DNA of 6,052 nt, from positions 1-6,052 of the forward strand of contig SLOS01000420.1 of the NCBI GenBank assembly GCA_007132365.1, written 5' to 3'. The notes beneath the pieces were generated by a model that searched no databases, was not told the DNA's origin, and saw nothing but the letters and a program-made list of their open reading frames with translations. This stretch comes from Bacteroidales bacterium (GTDB lineage: Bacteria > Bacteroidota > Bacteroidia > Bacteroidales > PUMT01). Of the stretch, positions 1 through 6,052 are shown piece by piece. The translations under genes were made by a program, and so were the position numbers. The number at the start of each line of letters is the position of its first letter. The stretch's first letter is position 1.

Positions 1-25
1 AATTTTTTCTTTGTATTTTTCATCT

Positions 26-96
26 GAAAAGTGATGTTTTTTTGTTTGTGTTTTTTGATTTAACACCTTAAATATAAACAAAATACATCACTTTTC
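26..96. repeat. Long-armed inverted repeat upstream of the operon
   Basis: A perfect 12-base inverted repeat has arms at 26-37 (GAAAAGTGATGT) and 85-96 (ACATCACTTTTC). Inside it, 40-47 (TTTTGTTT) pairs perfectly with 76-83 (AAACAAAA), separated from the outer stem by a small 2x1 internal loop. This gives a 20-base-pair imperfect stem with a 28-base loop (48-75). The 3' side runs into a T-rich stretch (97-110), so on the + strand it could end transcription from a gene left of the window. The large loop and AT-rich stem are poor for an intrinsic terminator. A paired protein-binding site or a processed mRNA structure is equally possible. The repeat is directly visible; its function is not known. 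Confidence 0.55.
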
Positions 97-133
97 CTTG
101 TTTTTATTTTACTTATTTAAGGGTAAAACAAAC

Positions 134-166
134 ATGAGGCTGCTTATCAAATTTAGGCAGCCTCAT
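134..166. promoter_or_regulatory. Strong hairpin in the 5' leader of the propeller gene
   Basis: Positions 134-143 (ATGAGGCTGC) are perfectly complementary to 157-166 (GCAGCCTCAT). Three further inner pairs, one of them G-U, leave a 7-base loop at 147-153. The stem is unusually G+C rich for this AT-rich region and ends 15 bases before the chosen start codon at 182. No T-run follows it on the + strand, so it is not a normal + strand terminator. On the - strand it is followed by GTTTGTTTTA, a weak terminator tail. Likely roles are a translation-control or mRNA-stability element, or a - strand terminator for a gene not present here. The structure is certain; its function is inferred. Confidence 0.55.
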
Positions 167-181
167 AAAAGCAAATTCCAA

Positions 182-1480
182 ATGAAAAAATTAACCACCT
201 TAACTTTATGTCTTGCAGCCATATTGCTTTTATGTGACTGTCAGTCAAGAGTCCAGAATGAAAATGAGGAGTTCGAGCTATCATTCCCTGTTATAATTGA
301 TATGGAGGAAATAGTCAACCAGCCAATTACAGAGCTTAATCTAAGCATGGTTGCCGATAGCCTAGAATATATACCACTTGAAACTCTCAGTGAATCGTTG
401 ATAGATCGTACTGGCCATGTTGTTCTAACCGAAGAGTTCATCTTTTTGCAAACTCTCCATAATATTTTAAAGTTTAGCAGAGATGGAAAGTATCTTTCTA
501 AGATCGGTTCACAAGGGAGAGGCCCGGGTGAATATGTGACAATGAGAAATATCAGTATTGACATTGACAAAGAACGGCTTTTAATATTTCCCAATATTGC
601 AAGTGAACTGTTAATCTATACCTTCGATAATAAGTACTTTGGAAAAATTCCCTTATTTGATTCTTATCTTGATTTGGCATTAACTGTATATTATGCAGGC
701 AATGACCATTTTATTGCTTCAGGTGTAGGATTGTGGCCTGGAGAATTTTCAGAGGAAATGTTTTTGATTGCATTGCTGGATAGTACAGGCAAAATAATTG
801 AAAAAGTCGATTCTCCCCTGATGCAATCATCAGATTATATAAACAACAATAATATATTTTATCCAGGAACAGGAGCACCATCTTATTATGATACTGTTGC
901 TCTTAGCATCGGTTGGGGTTGTGATACCATTTATGCTGTAAGTCAATATGGAATTGACCCCAGGTACATTTTAAATTTTGGCAGATATGATGCGCCTTTT
1001 GAAATTAAATATGGTTATTCATATGATCAGGATGAAAGGCGAAGAATTATGGAAAATAGATACGGATACTTGTGGTTATCCGGAACACCGATTGAAACCA
1101 GAAATTATTTATTTCTCCAGTTTTCTTTTAATGACTATTTGTATCTGGCTGCATACAATAAATTTACCGGCCAATCATTGGTGTTCAGGGAAAAAGGAAC
1201 TGTGAGATCCGGGCTAGTAGGGTATAGTAGCCGTCATAATATTGAGTCTTTTGGTTTTAAGAACGATTTGGATGGTGGCTTGTATTTTTATCCGAGATGG
1301 ACAAATCTCAATAGTAATGTCTGGATAACGTCATATAATGCATTTGAGCTTATGTCTAGCCTGGAAGTAATCCGGGAACGCGATCCTGAAAACCTGCAAA
1401 AACACAAAAGGCTGGTTGATCTGATCGGGAAACTCGATGAAAATGATAACCCTGTACTGGTAGTTGCCCATTTAAAATAG
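182..1480 (+). CDS. 6-bladed beta-propeller protein, exported, probable lipoprotein
   Basis: The 432-residue product belongs to the Bacteroidota 6-bladed beta-propeller family (DUF5128-like). The exact biochemical role of the family is unknown. Residues 1-22 form a secretion signal (MKK start, hydrophobic core LCLAAILLL), followed by two cysteines, C18 and C20. Neither sits in a canonical lipobox (L at -1 for C18, D at -1 for C20), so lipid attachment is likely but not certain. Family hallmarks are the early strand 'ADSLEYIPLE' (about 58-67), the 'GRGPGEY' turn (112-118) and the C-terminal 'NPVLVVAHLK' ending. The reading frame is open back to TTG 98 and contains ATG 134. ATG 182 was chosen because the signal peptide starts there and the earlier codons overlap a strong hairpin. 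The gene is first in the visible operon, 30 bases before the radical SAM gene. The product probably acts in the periplasm or on the cell surface, for example binding or sensing the exported peptide; that role is inferred from context only. Confidence 0.85.
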   Translation: MKKLTTLTLCLAAILLLCDCQSRVQNENEEFELSFPVIIDMEEIVNQPITELNLSMVADSLEYIPLETLSESLIDRTGHVVLTEEFIFLQTLHNILKFSRDGKYLSKIGSQGRGPGEYVTMRNISIDIDKERLLIFPNIASELLIYTFDNKYFGKIPLFDSYLDLALTVYYAGNDHFIASGVGLWPGEFSEEMFLIALLDSTGKIIEKVDSPLMQSSDYINNNNIFYPGTGAPSYYDTVALSIGWGCDTIYAVSQYGIDPRYILNFGRYDAPFEIKYGYSYDQDERRRIMENRYGYLWLSGTPIETRNYLFLQFSFNDYLYLAAYNKFTGQSLVFREKGTVRSGLVGYSSRHNIESFGFKNDLDGGLYFYPRWTNLNSNVWITSYNAFELMSSLEVIRERDPENLQKHKRLVDLIGKLDENDNPVLVVAHLK

Positions 1481-1510
1481 AATTCATAATCATACAATAA
1501 TCTTGAAAAG

Positions 1511-2767
1511 ATGGAAAATTCAGTTTCAAAATATATCTCCAGCCGGACTGTTGAATACGAAATAGCTAATCTAAAACAGCTTGTATTCGAAGTTACTGAT
1601 GGCTGCAATCTTAAGTGTAAATATTGCGGTTACGGTGAATTTTACGATAAATGTGACGACCGGAATAATCAATTCTTTCCTTTGAAAAAAGCATTTATTA
1701 TGCTGGATTACCTTAAAGAATTCTGGGGCTCAGGAAAAAATCGTTCATACTCCCAGAAAATTGATATTGCCTTTTACGGGGGAGAACCATTGCTCAATAT
1801 AGATTTTATTAAACAAGTGGTGAACTATGTTGAGAGATTAGAAGTCCCCTCAAAAAGTTTTACCTTTTCCATGACTACCAATGGTGTGCTGCTTGGAAAA
1901 TATATTGATTATTTAATTGACAAAGATTTTCACTTGCTTATCAGTCTTGATGGTAATGAGCAGAGTAACAGTTATAGAGTAGATTACTCGGGTAATAATT
2001 CATTCAAAAGGGTTTTTAATAATATCCGTAAAGTACAACAGGAAAACCCTGACTTCTTTGACTCAAATATCAACTTTAATGCCGTTCTTCACAATCGAAA
2101 TACTGTGGATGAGACTTATCAGTTCATAAAAAAAGAATTTGGGAAAATCCCCCGTATAGCAGAGCTGAACAAAGTGGGAATTCATAAGGATAAAAAAGAG
2201 ACATTTTGGGAAACTTACCGAAATAAATACGAAAGCCTGCACCAATCTCCTAATTATGAAATAATCCAGGAAGATATGTTTTATAATGCCCCGGACACTC
2301 AAAGATTAGGATTGTTTTTACATCAATATAGTGGTAATGTATACCGGAATCACAAAGACTTATTGATGGGCACAACACATCAGAAACAATATCCTACAGG
2401 TACATGTTTGCCATTTAGCAGAAAATTGTTTATCACAGTAAATGGAAAAATTCTTCCCTGTGAGCGTATCGGTCATCAATTTGGTTTGGGTAAAGTAACC
2501 AATAACAGCGTTATCCTTGATTTCGAAAAAATCGCAGAAAAATACAACATCTGGTTCAATAAACTTGCTCAACAATGTAATAAATGTTACAATTTAATTG
2601 GTTGTGTTCAATGCATATTTGATCTTGATAATACAGAAGGCAATCCAAGATGTAGCAGTTTTATGGACAAAAATGCATTCGAACAGTATACTAATGCACA
2701 GATGGAGTATTTGGCAAAATATCCGCACTTATATGAAAAAATAATGAATGAATTAATTCTAAGATAA
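1511..2767 (+). CDS. Radical SAM/SPASM peptide maturase, GG-Bacteroidales type
   Basis: This 418-residue enzyme should use S-adenosylmethionine and a 4Fe-4S cluster to make radical-based changes (such as thioether or C-C links) in a ribosomal peptide in the cytoplasm. The radical SAM cluster motif CX3CX2C is intact at C32, C36 and C39 (DGCNLKCKYC). The SAM-binding 'GGEP' lies at 90-93 and the barrel strand 'LLISLDG' at 142-148. The C-terminal SPASM region has C299-X12-G-X4-C317, then C356, C359, C365 and C368 (CX2CX5CX2C), and C381. These seven cysteines fit two auxiliary 4Fe-4S clusters. Only 31 residues precede the first cluster cysteine, so the enzyme has no N-terminal peptide-recognition (RRE) domain of its own. 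The start ATG 1511 gives the normal distance to the motif; no Shine-Dalgarno is seen, as is usual in this phylum. An anaerobic sulfatase maturase is a related alternative, but no sulfatase is nearby and the neighbours point to RiPP maturation. The precise substrate is unknown. Confidence 0.88.
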   Translation: MENSVSKYISSRTVEYEIANLKQLVFEVTDGCNLKCKYCGYGEFYDKCDDRNNQFFPLKKAFIMLDYLKEFWGSGKNRSYSQKIDIAFYGGEPLLNIDFIKQVVNYVERLEVPSKSFTFSMTTNGVLLGKYIDYLIDKDFHLLISLDGNEQSNSYRVDYSGNNSFKRVFNNIRKVQQENPDFFDSNINFNAVLHNRNTVDETYQFIKKEFGKIPRIAELNKVGIHKDKKETFWETYRNKYESLHQSPNYEIIQEDMFYNAPDTQRLGLFLHQYSGNVYRNHKDLLMGTTHQKQYPTGTCLPFSRKLFITVNGKILPCERIGHQFGLGKVTNNSVILDFEKIAEKYNIWFNKLAQQCNKCYNLIGCVQCIFDLDNTEGNPRCSSFMDKNAFEQYTNAQMEYLAKYPHLYEKIMNELILR

Positions 2768-2784
2768 TCTAAAAAACAGACCTC

Positions 2785-3966
2785 ATGCAAGAAACCTTTT
2801 TATGCATTAATCCGGATACTTTTATATGGTGTAAAAACACTGCCGGGTTAATATATAACTCAGAAAATGGTCAAGGATTCCGCTTCAAAAAACTTGATGT
2901 CAAACCGGTAATTGAAGCGCTCCAGGATTTGGAAAATTTATACTGTATTCCATTAAAAGATAATGATTTAAATAATGAGTATTTGAAAGAGTTCATACTC
3001 AATATTATAAGGTGCCAGACCGGGAAGCTTATCAATCAACCTGCAGGTAAACATAAACCTGTAAATCTTCCTCCCTTGCTAAACCTTCAATCTGATAAAA
3101 AACGCATCGAAAAAGCATCGCCTGAATTGCTTGGAGAAAATATGTTGCATTATTTGATGGAGCTGACCATTCACTTAAATGCTACTACCCAAAATACAAA
3201 TGGATATAAATTGAAGGTGCTCATTGGTTTCCTGAATTCACTTTCATTTAGTTCATTGAAACACGTGCGCATAAAAAGTGAAGATATTTTGTTGTTTACC
3301 AGGTCTGGGATATTATTTAGTACAATAAAAAAGATGCCTGCAAAAAAGAGTATTTACATAAAGATCAATGATATCAGACCGGAATTTCTTTCAGCAAATA
3401 TATTTTCGCCTGAAGGATTTGTGCTTGTTATCAGGATCGACAATTTTGATGATTTGCATAAGATACATCAAATTATCAAAATGATGGAGAAGAAAAAAAT
3501 TGCTGCGGAATTCGAGTTCATAATAAAGGATGAAGAAGAATATCAAATAGCAGAAATTCTCGTGGAAAAATACCAGTTGACAGGGGCTGATATAAAACCT
3601 GTATTCACAGGAGACAATCTTAAATTTTTTGAAAAAAACATTTTTCTCACCGAAGAGGATCTTCAAGAACCACGCTTGAATAGGCGGGAAGTATTTACCC
3701 ATCAAGCGCTTAACACCAACTATTTCGGAAAACTGACTATTATGCCCAATGGGAAAGTCTACGCACATCCAAGTCATCCACCATTGGGAACTGTTGAAGA
3801 TGATATCAGGGAGCTGATTTACAAAGAAATGACACAAGGCAATTCCTGGCTTTATATTCGCGATATGAAGCCCTGCTGTGATTGTATTTATCAATGGCTT
3901 TGTCCTTCTCCCTCTGATTATGAACTGGCTATTGGTAAACCAAATCTGTGTCACATAGAAGGATAA
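2785..3966 (+). CDS. Pseudo-radical-SAM partner protein, GG-Bacteroidales type
   Basis: The 393-residue product resembles the pseudo-rSAM proteins found beside GG-Bacteroidales maturases. By my own alignment to the neighbouring enzyme, the segment where CX3CX2C should sit (about 127-142, LTIHLNATTQNTNGYK) has no cysteines; T135, N139 and K142 occupy the positions. It therefore should not bind the SAM cluster. The C-terminus still looks SPASM-derived. A 'GKLTIMPNGKVYAHP' strand pair (315-329) has H328 where a cysteine is expected. It is followed by C364/C365, C367 and C373, then PSPSDYE (374-380) and C389, a CX2CX5C pattern that could hold one cluster or a metal. Residues 1-100 begin with strands (TFIWCKNTAGLIYNSENG) followed by helices, reminiscent of a PqqD/RRE fold; this is tentative. 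It starts 17 bases after the maturase gene, so co-translation is likely. The probable job is a non-catalytic partner that presents the precursor peptide or supports the maturase. Confidence 0.8.
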   Translation: MQETFLCINPDTFIWCKNTAGLIYNSENGQGFRFKKLDVKPVIEALQDLENLYCIPLKDNDLNNEYLKEFILNIIRCQTGKLINQPAGKHKPVNLPPLLNLQSDKKRIEKASPELLGENMLHYLMELTIHLNATTQNTNGYKLKVLIGFLNSLSFSSLKHVRIKSEDILLFTRSGILFSTIKKMPAKKSIYIKINDIRPEFLSANIFSPEGFVLVIRIDNFDDLHKIHQIIKMMEKKKIAAEFEFIIKDEEEYQIAEILVEKYQLTGADIKPVFTGDNLKFFEKNIFLTEEDLQEPRLNRREVFTHQALNTNYFGKLTIMPNGKVYAHPSHPPLGTVEDDIRELIYKEMTQGNSWLYIRDMKPCCDCIYQWLCPSPSDYELAIGKPNLCHIEG

Positions 3967-3997
3967 TAAGGAGATACAAACAACCCCATATTTGCCC
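3967..3997 (+). promoter_or_regulatory. Gap before the exporter, with a distant AAGGAG
   Basis: An AAGGAG (3968-3973), which would be a good Shine-Dalgarno in other phyla, lies directly after the pseudo-rSAM stop codon. It ends 24 bases before the exporter ATG at 3998, too far for normal use. No ATG or GTG sits 5-10 bases downstream of it. It is therefore probably chance, or unused in this phylum. The visible change from AT-rich to C-rich sequence also falls in this gap. No promoter or terminator is seen here, which supports read-through from the upstream genes. Confidence 0.35.
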
Positions 3998-6052
3998 ATG
4001 CCCCCCTTCCCCGTATACAAACAGCTTGATTCGATGGACTGCGGGCCCACGTGCCTGAGGATGATTGCCAAATATTATGGCAAGAGCTACAGCCTGCAGT
4101 TTTTAAGGAGCCGGTCGTATATTACCAAAAGCGGGGTGTCGATGCTTGGAATAAGCGATGCCGCCGAGAGCATAGGGTTTAGGACAAGAGGCTACCGGCT
4201 CACCTGGGAGCAACTGCGCGATGAGGTGCCGCTGCCCTGCATCGTCCACTGGAGACAGCGTCATTTTGTTGTTGTTTATGCAATCAAAAAGCCACGAGAT
4301 TTGTCACGGCTGTTTAGAGCCGGTAAATCAGATAATGCCGGGGAAAATGGAAAAGACTCCAACGATGATAAGACCCGTGTCTATGTTGCCGATCCGGCAA
4401 AAGGTTTGCTGCAGTACTCAAAAAAAGAGTTTTTAAAGTGCTGGCTCAGCACTACAAAAGGCGGAGAGAGGGAAGGGATGGCACTGCTCCTTGAACCCAC
4501 CCCGGATTTTTATCGTCAGGATGACGAGCAGAAAGGAAAGCTCAGGTTTATGTACCTTATGGGTTATCTGAGGCCTTACCGCAAGTTTATAGCCCAACTG
4601 TTTCTTGGAATGCTTACCGGAAGTGTCATTAGCCTTATCTTTCCCTTTATCACCCAGAGTATTGTCGACTACGGCATTAACAACAGCGATATTGCCTTTG
4701 TGGCCATGATGCTCGTGGCACAGATGACACTTGTCTTTGGCCAGACGGTAAACGAGTTTATCCGCAACTGGCTTATGCTGCATGTTACAACGCGAATCAG
4801 CATCTCGCTCATATCCGATTTCCTTTTGAAGCTGATGAAGCTGCCAATAGCCTTCTTTGATGTAAAGCTCATCGGCGATATCATGCAGCGAATAGGTGAC
4901 CATAACCGGATACAGTCTTTCTTAACCGGCTCTCTTATCAATATCATCTTCGCTGTAATCACTTTGGTTGTGTATACTGTTGTAATGGCAACCTACCATG
5001 TCGGGATACTGGGCATATTCTTTATCGGTAGCATCCTGTACATCGGGTGGGTAGTGCTTTTTCTTAAAAGAAGAAGGGAGCTTGACTACAAGAGGTTCCA
5101 GCAGGCATCAGCCAACCAGAGCAATATTGTGCAGCTTGTTTCGGGTATGCAGGAGATTAAGCTCAATGCATGCGAGAAGCAGAAAAGGTGGGAGTGGGAA
5201 CAGATACAGGCCAGACTGTACAAGGTAAGCATAAAGGGGCTGGCCCTTAGCCAAAGCCAGGAGATTGGGGGCACATTTATTAACCAGGCCAAGAACGTCT
5301 TTATCTCCTTTCTCTCGGCCAAAGCTGTTATAACCGGCGATATGACCCTTGGCATGATGATGGCGGTTCAGTACATTATAGGTCAGCTTAATGCCCCAAT
5401 ACAGCAGTTTATAGGGTTTACCCAGCAGGCACAGGATGCTCGCATAAGCCTTGAGAGGCTTGGAGAGATACACGACAGGGATGATGAGGAGAGGCCGGAA
5501 GATAACAAGATACAGGTTATTCCATCTGAGGGCACCATTGAGGTAAAAAACCTGGTGTTCCAGTACGAGGGTCCTCACTCGGAGAAGGTCCTTAATAACA
5601 TCAACCTCGAGATACCTGCAAGGAAGGTTACAGCCATTGTCGGTACCAGCGGAAGCGGGAAGACCACATTGATAAAGCTGTTGCTTGGATTCTACCAGCC
5701 TGTTGAAGGGGAGATAACCCTCAACGGTACAAGGCTGGATCGCTACAGCCAGAGAGAGTGGCGGAAAAAGTGCGGGGTGGTAATGCAGGAGGGGTTTATT
5801 TTCTCCGATTCCATAGCGGGTAATATTGGCGTTATTGATGATTTCCCCGATAAGGGAAAACTGGAAATGGCTGTTACAACTGCCAATATAAAGGAGTTTA
5901 TCGAGTCCCTGCCGCTCGGGTATGAGACCAGCATTGGTGGTGACGGGCATGGCATCAGCACCGGGCAGAAACAGAGGCTGCTGATTGCCCGCTCGGTGTA
6001 CAAGGATCCTGATTATCTTTTCTTTGACGAGGCTACCAACTCTCTTGATGCA
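3998..6052 (+). CDS. Peptidase-containing ABC transporter (C39 bacteriocin exporter), 3'-truncated by window edge
   Basis: This inner-membrane protein should cut a double-glycine leader from a peptide and export the mature product. The frame is open from ATG 3998 to the window end (685 codons) with no stop. The C39 protease domain (about 1-140) shows Q9, the catalytic C15 (DCGPTC), H89 (HFVVVY) and D132 (ADPAKG). About 25 extra polar residues lie between H89 and D132. Hydrophobic stretches at about 197-222, 232-250, 311-332, 335-356, 432-446 and 451-466 form the membrane domain. The ATPase has Walker A GTSGSGKTT (549-557), Q-loop Q597, signature ISTGQ (653-657, a variant of LSGGQ), Walker B YLFFDE (673-678) and D-loop SLD (682-684). 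The H-loop and roughly 40-50 residues lie beyond the edge. The start is 31 bases after the pseudo-rSAM gene. TTG 3992 in the same frame is a possible alternative, but ATG puts PVYKQLDSMDCGP at the usual distance. The gene is visibly richer in G+C than the three genes before it. Confidence 0.93.
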   Translation, partial: MPPFPVYKQLDSMDCGPTCLRMIAKYYGKSYSLQFLRSRSYITKSGVSMLGISDAAESIGFRTRGYRLTWEQLRDEVPLPCIVHWRQRHFVVVYAIKKPRDLSRLFRAGKSDNAGENGKDSNDDKTRVYVADPAKGLLQYSKKEFLKCWLSTTKGGEREGMALLLEPTPDFYRQDDEQKGKLRFMYLMGYLRPYRKFIAQLFLGMLTGSVISLIFPFITQSIVDYGINNSDIAFVAMMLVAQMTLVFGQTVNEFIRNWLMLHVTTRISISLISDFLLKLMKLPIAFFDVKLIGDIMQRIGDHNRIQSFLTGSLINIIFAVITLVVYTVVMATYHVGILGIFFIGSILYIGWVVLFLKRRRELDYKRFQQASANQSNIVQLVSGMQEIKLNACEKQKRWEWEQIQARLYKVSIKGLALSQSQEIGGTFINQAKNVFISFLSAKAVITGDMTLGMMMAVQYIIGQLNAPIQQFIGFTQQAQDARISLERLGEIHDRDDEERPEDNKIQVIPSEGTIEVKNLVFQYEGPHSEKVLNNINLEIPARKVTAIVGTSGSGKTTLIKLLLGFYQPVEGEITLNGTRLDRYSQREWRKKCGVVMQEGFIFSDSIAGNIGVIDDFPDKGKLEMAVTTANIKEFIESLPLGYETSIGGDGHGISTGQKQRLLIARSVYKDPDYLFFDEATNSLDA

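Noticed and set aside
98..181. Upstream start codons (TTG 98, ATG 134) for the propeller gene
   Set aside because: They add 28 or 16 residues before a classic signal peptide and would place coding sequence across a perfect hairpin; a secretion signal should be at the very N-terminus.
1..181. Bacteroidota -33/-7 promoter (TTTG and TAnnTTTG)
   Set aside because: TTTG occurs several times in this T-rich stretch, but no copy has a good TAnnTTTG at the right spacing; the near match TATTTTTC at 14-21 would need its -33 element outside the window.
978..1205. 75-codon + strand frame inside the propeller gene
   Set aside because: It is out of frame within a well supported gene and has no recognisable features.
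2785..3966. Reading the third gene as a second active radical SAM enzyme
   Set aside because: No CX3CX2C motif exists anywhere in it; its remaining cysteines cluster only in the SPASM-like C-terminus.
3391..4071. 226-codon open frame on the - strand
   Set aside because: It overlaps the C-terminus of the pseudo-rSAM gene and the start of the exporter, both supported by conserved motifs, and its translation shows no recognisable domain.
4433..4903. 156-codon open frame on the - strand
   Set aside because: It is antisense to the exporter and its His/Lys-rich translation looks like a by-product of the coding strand.
5108..5950. 280-codon open frame on the - strand
   Set aside because: It lies fully opposite the exporter's membrane and ATPase domains, and its translation shows no family motif; a G+C richer gene often leaves such antisense frames.

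Overview
The window looks like part of a Bacteroidota (Bacteroidales-type) chromosome. The evidence is the gene families present (a 6-bladed beta-propeller lipoprotein-like protein, and a radical SAM maturase paired with a 'pseudo-radical-SAM' partner of the GG-Bacteroidales type), AT-rich DNA, and start codons that lack Shine-Dalgarno sequences. These assignments come from recognising motifs by eye; no database search was run.

All four genes lie on the + strand, with gaps of 30, 17 and 31 bases, so they probably form one operon. Positions 1-181 are a non-coding, structured leader region with two inverted repeats. Positions 182-1480 encode an exported 432-residue 6-bladed beta-propeller protein. 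Positions 1511-2767 encode a radical SAM/SPASM peptide maturase with intact iron-sulphur motifs. Positions 2785-3966 encode a pseudo-rSAM protein. It keeps part of a SPASM-like C-terminus but has no CX3CX2C cluster motif, and its N-terminus may be a peptide-recognition domain. Positions 3998-6052 encode a peptidase-containing ABC transporter (C39 protease, membrane domain, ATPase). It is cut off by the right edge of the window just after Walker B and the D-loop.

Together these read as a RiPP (ribosomally made, post-translationally modified peptide) pathway. The rSAM enzyme would modify a double-glycine leader peptide, possibly presented by the pseudo-rSAM partner. The C39/ABC protein would cleave the leader after GG and export the product. 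The propeller protein would act outside the inner membrane in an unknown role. No precursor peptide gene was found in the window, so it should lie to the left of position 1 or to the right of 6052.

Base composition changes sharply at the third gap. The first three genes are AT-rich (hand counts of about 32-33% G+C in two sample lines) and the transporter is G+C richer (about 53-55% in two sample lines). This suggests the biosynthetic genes and the exporter have different histories.
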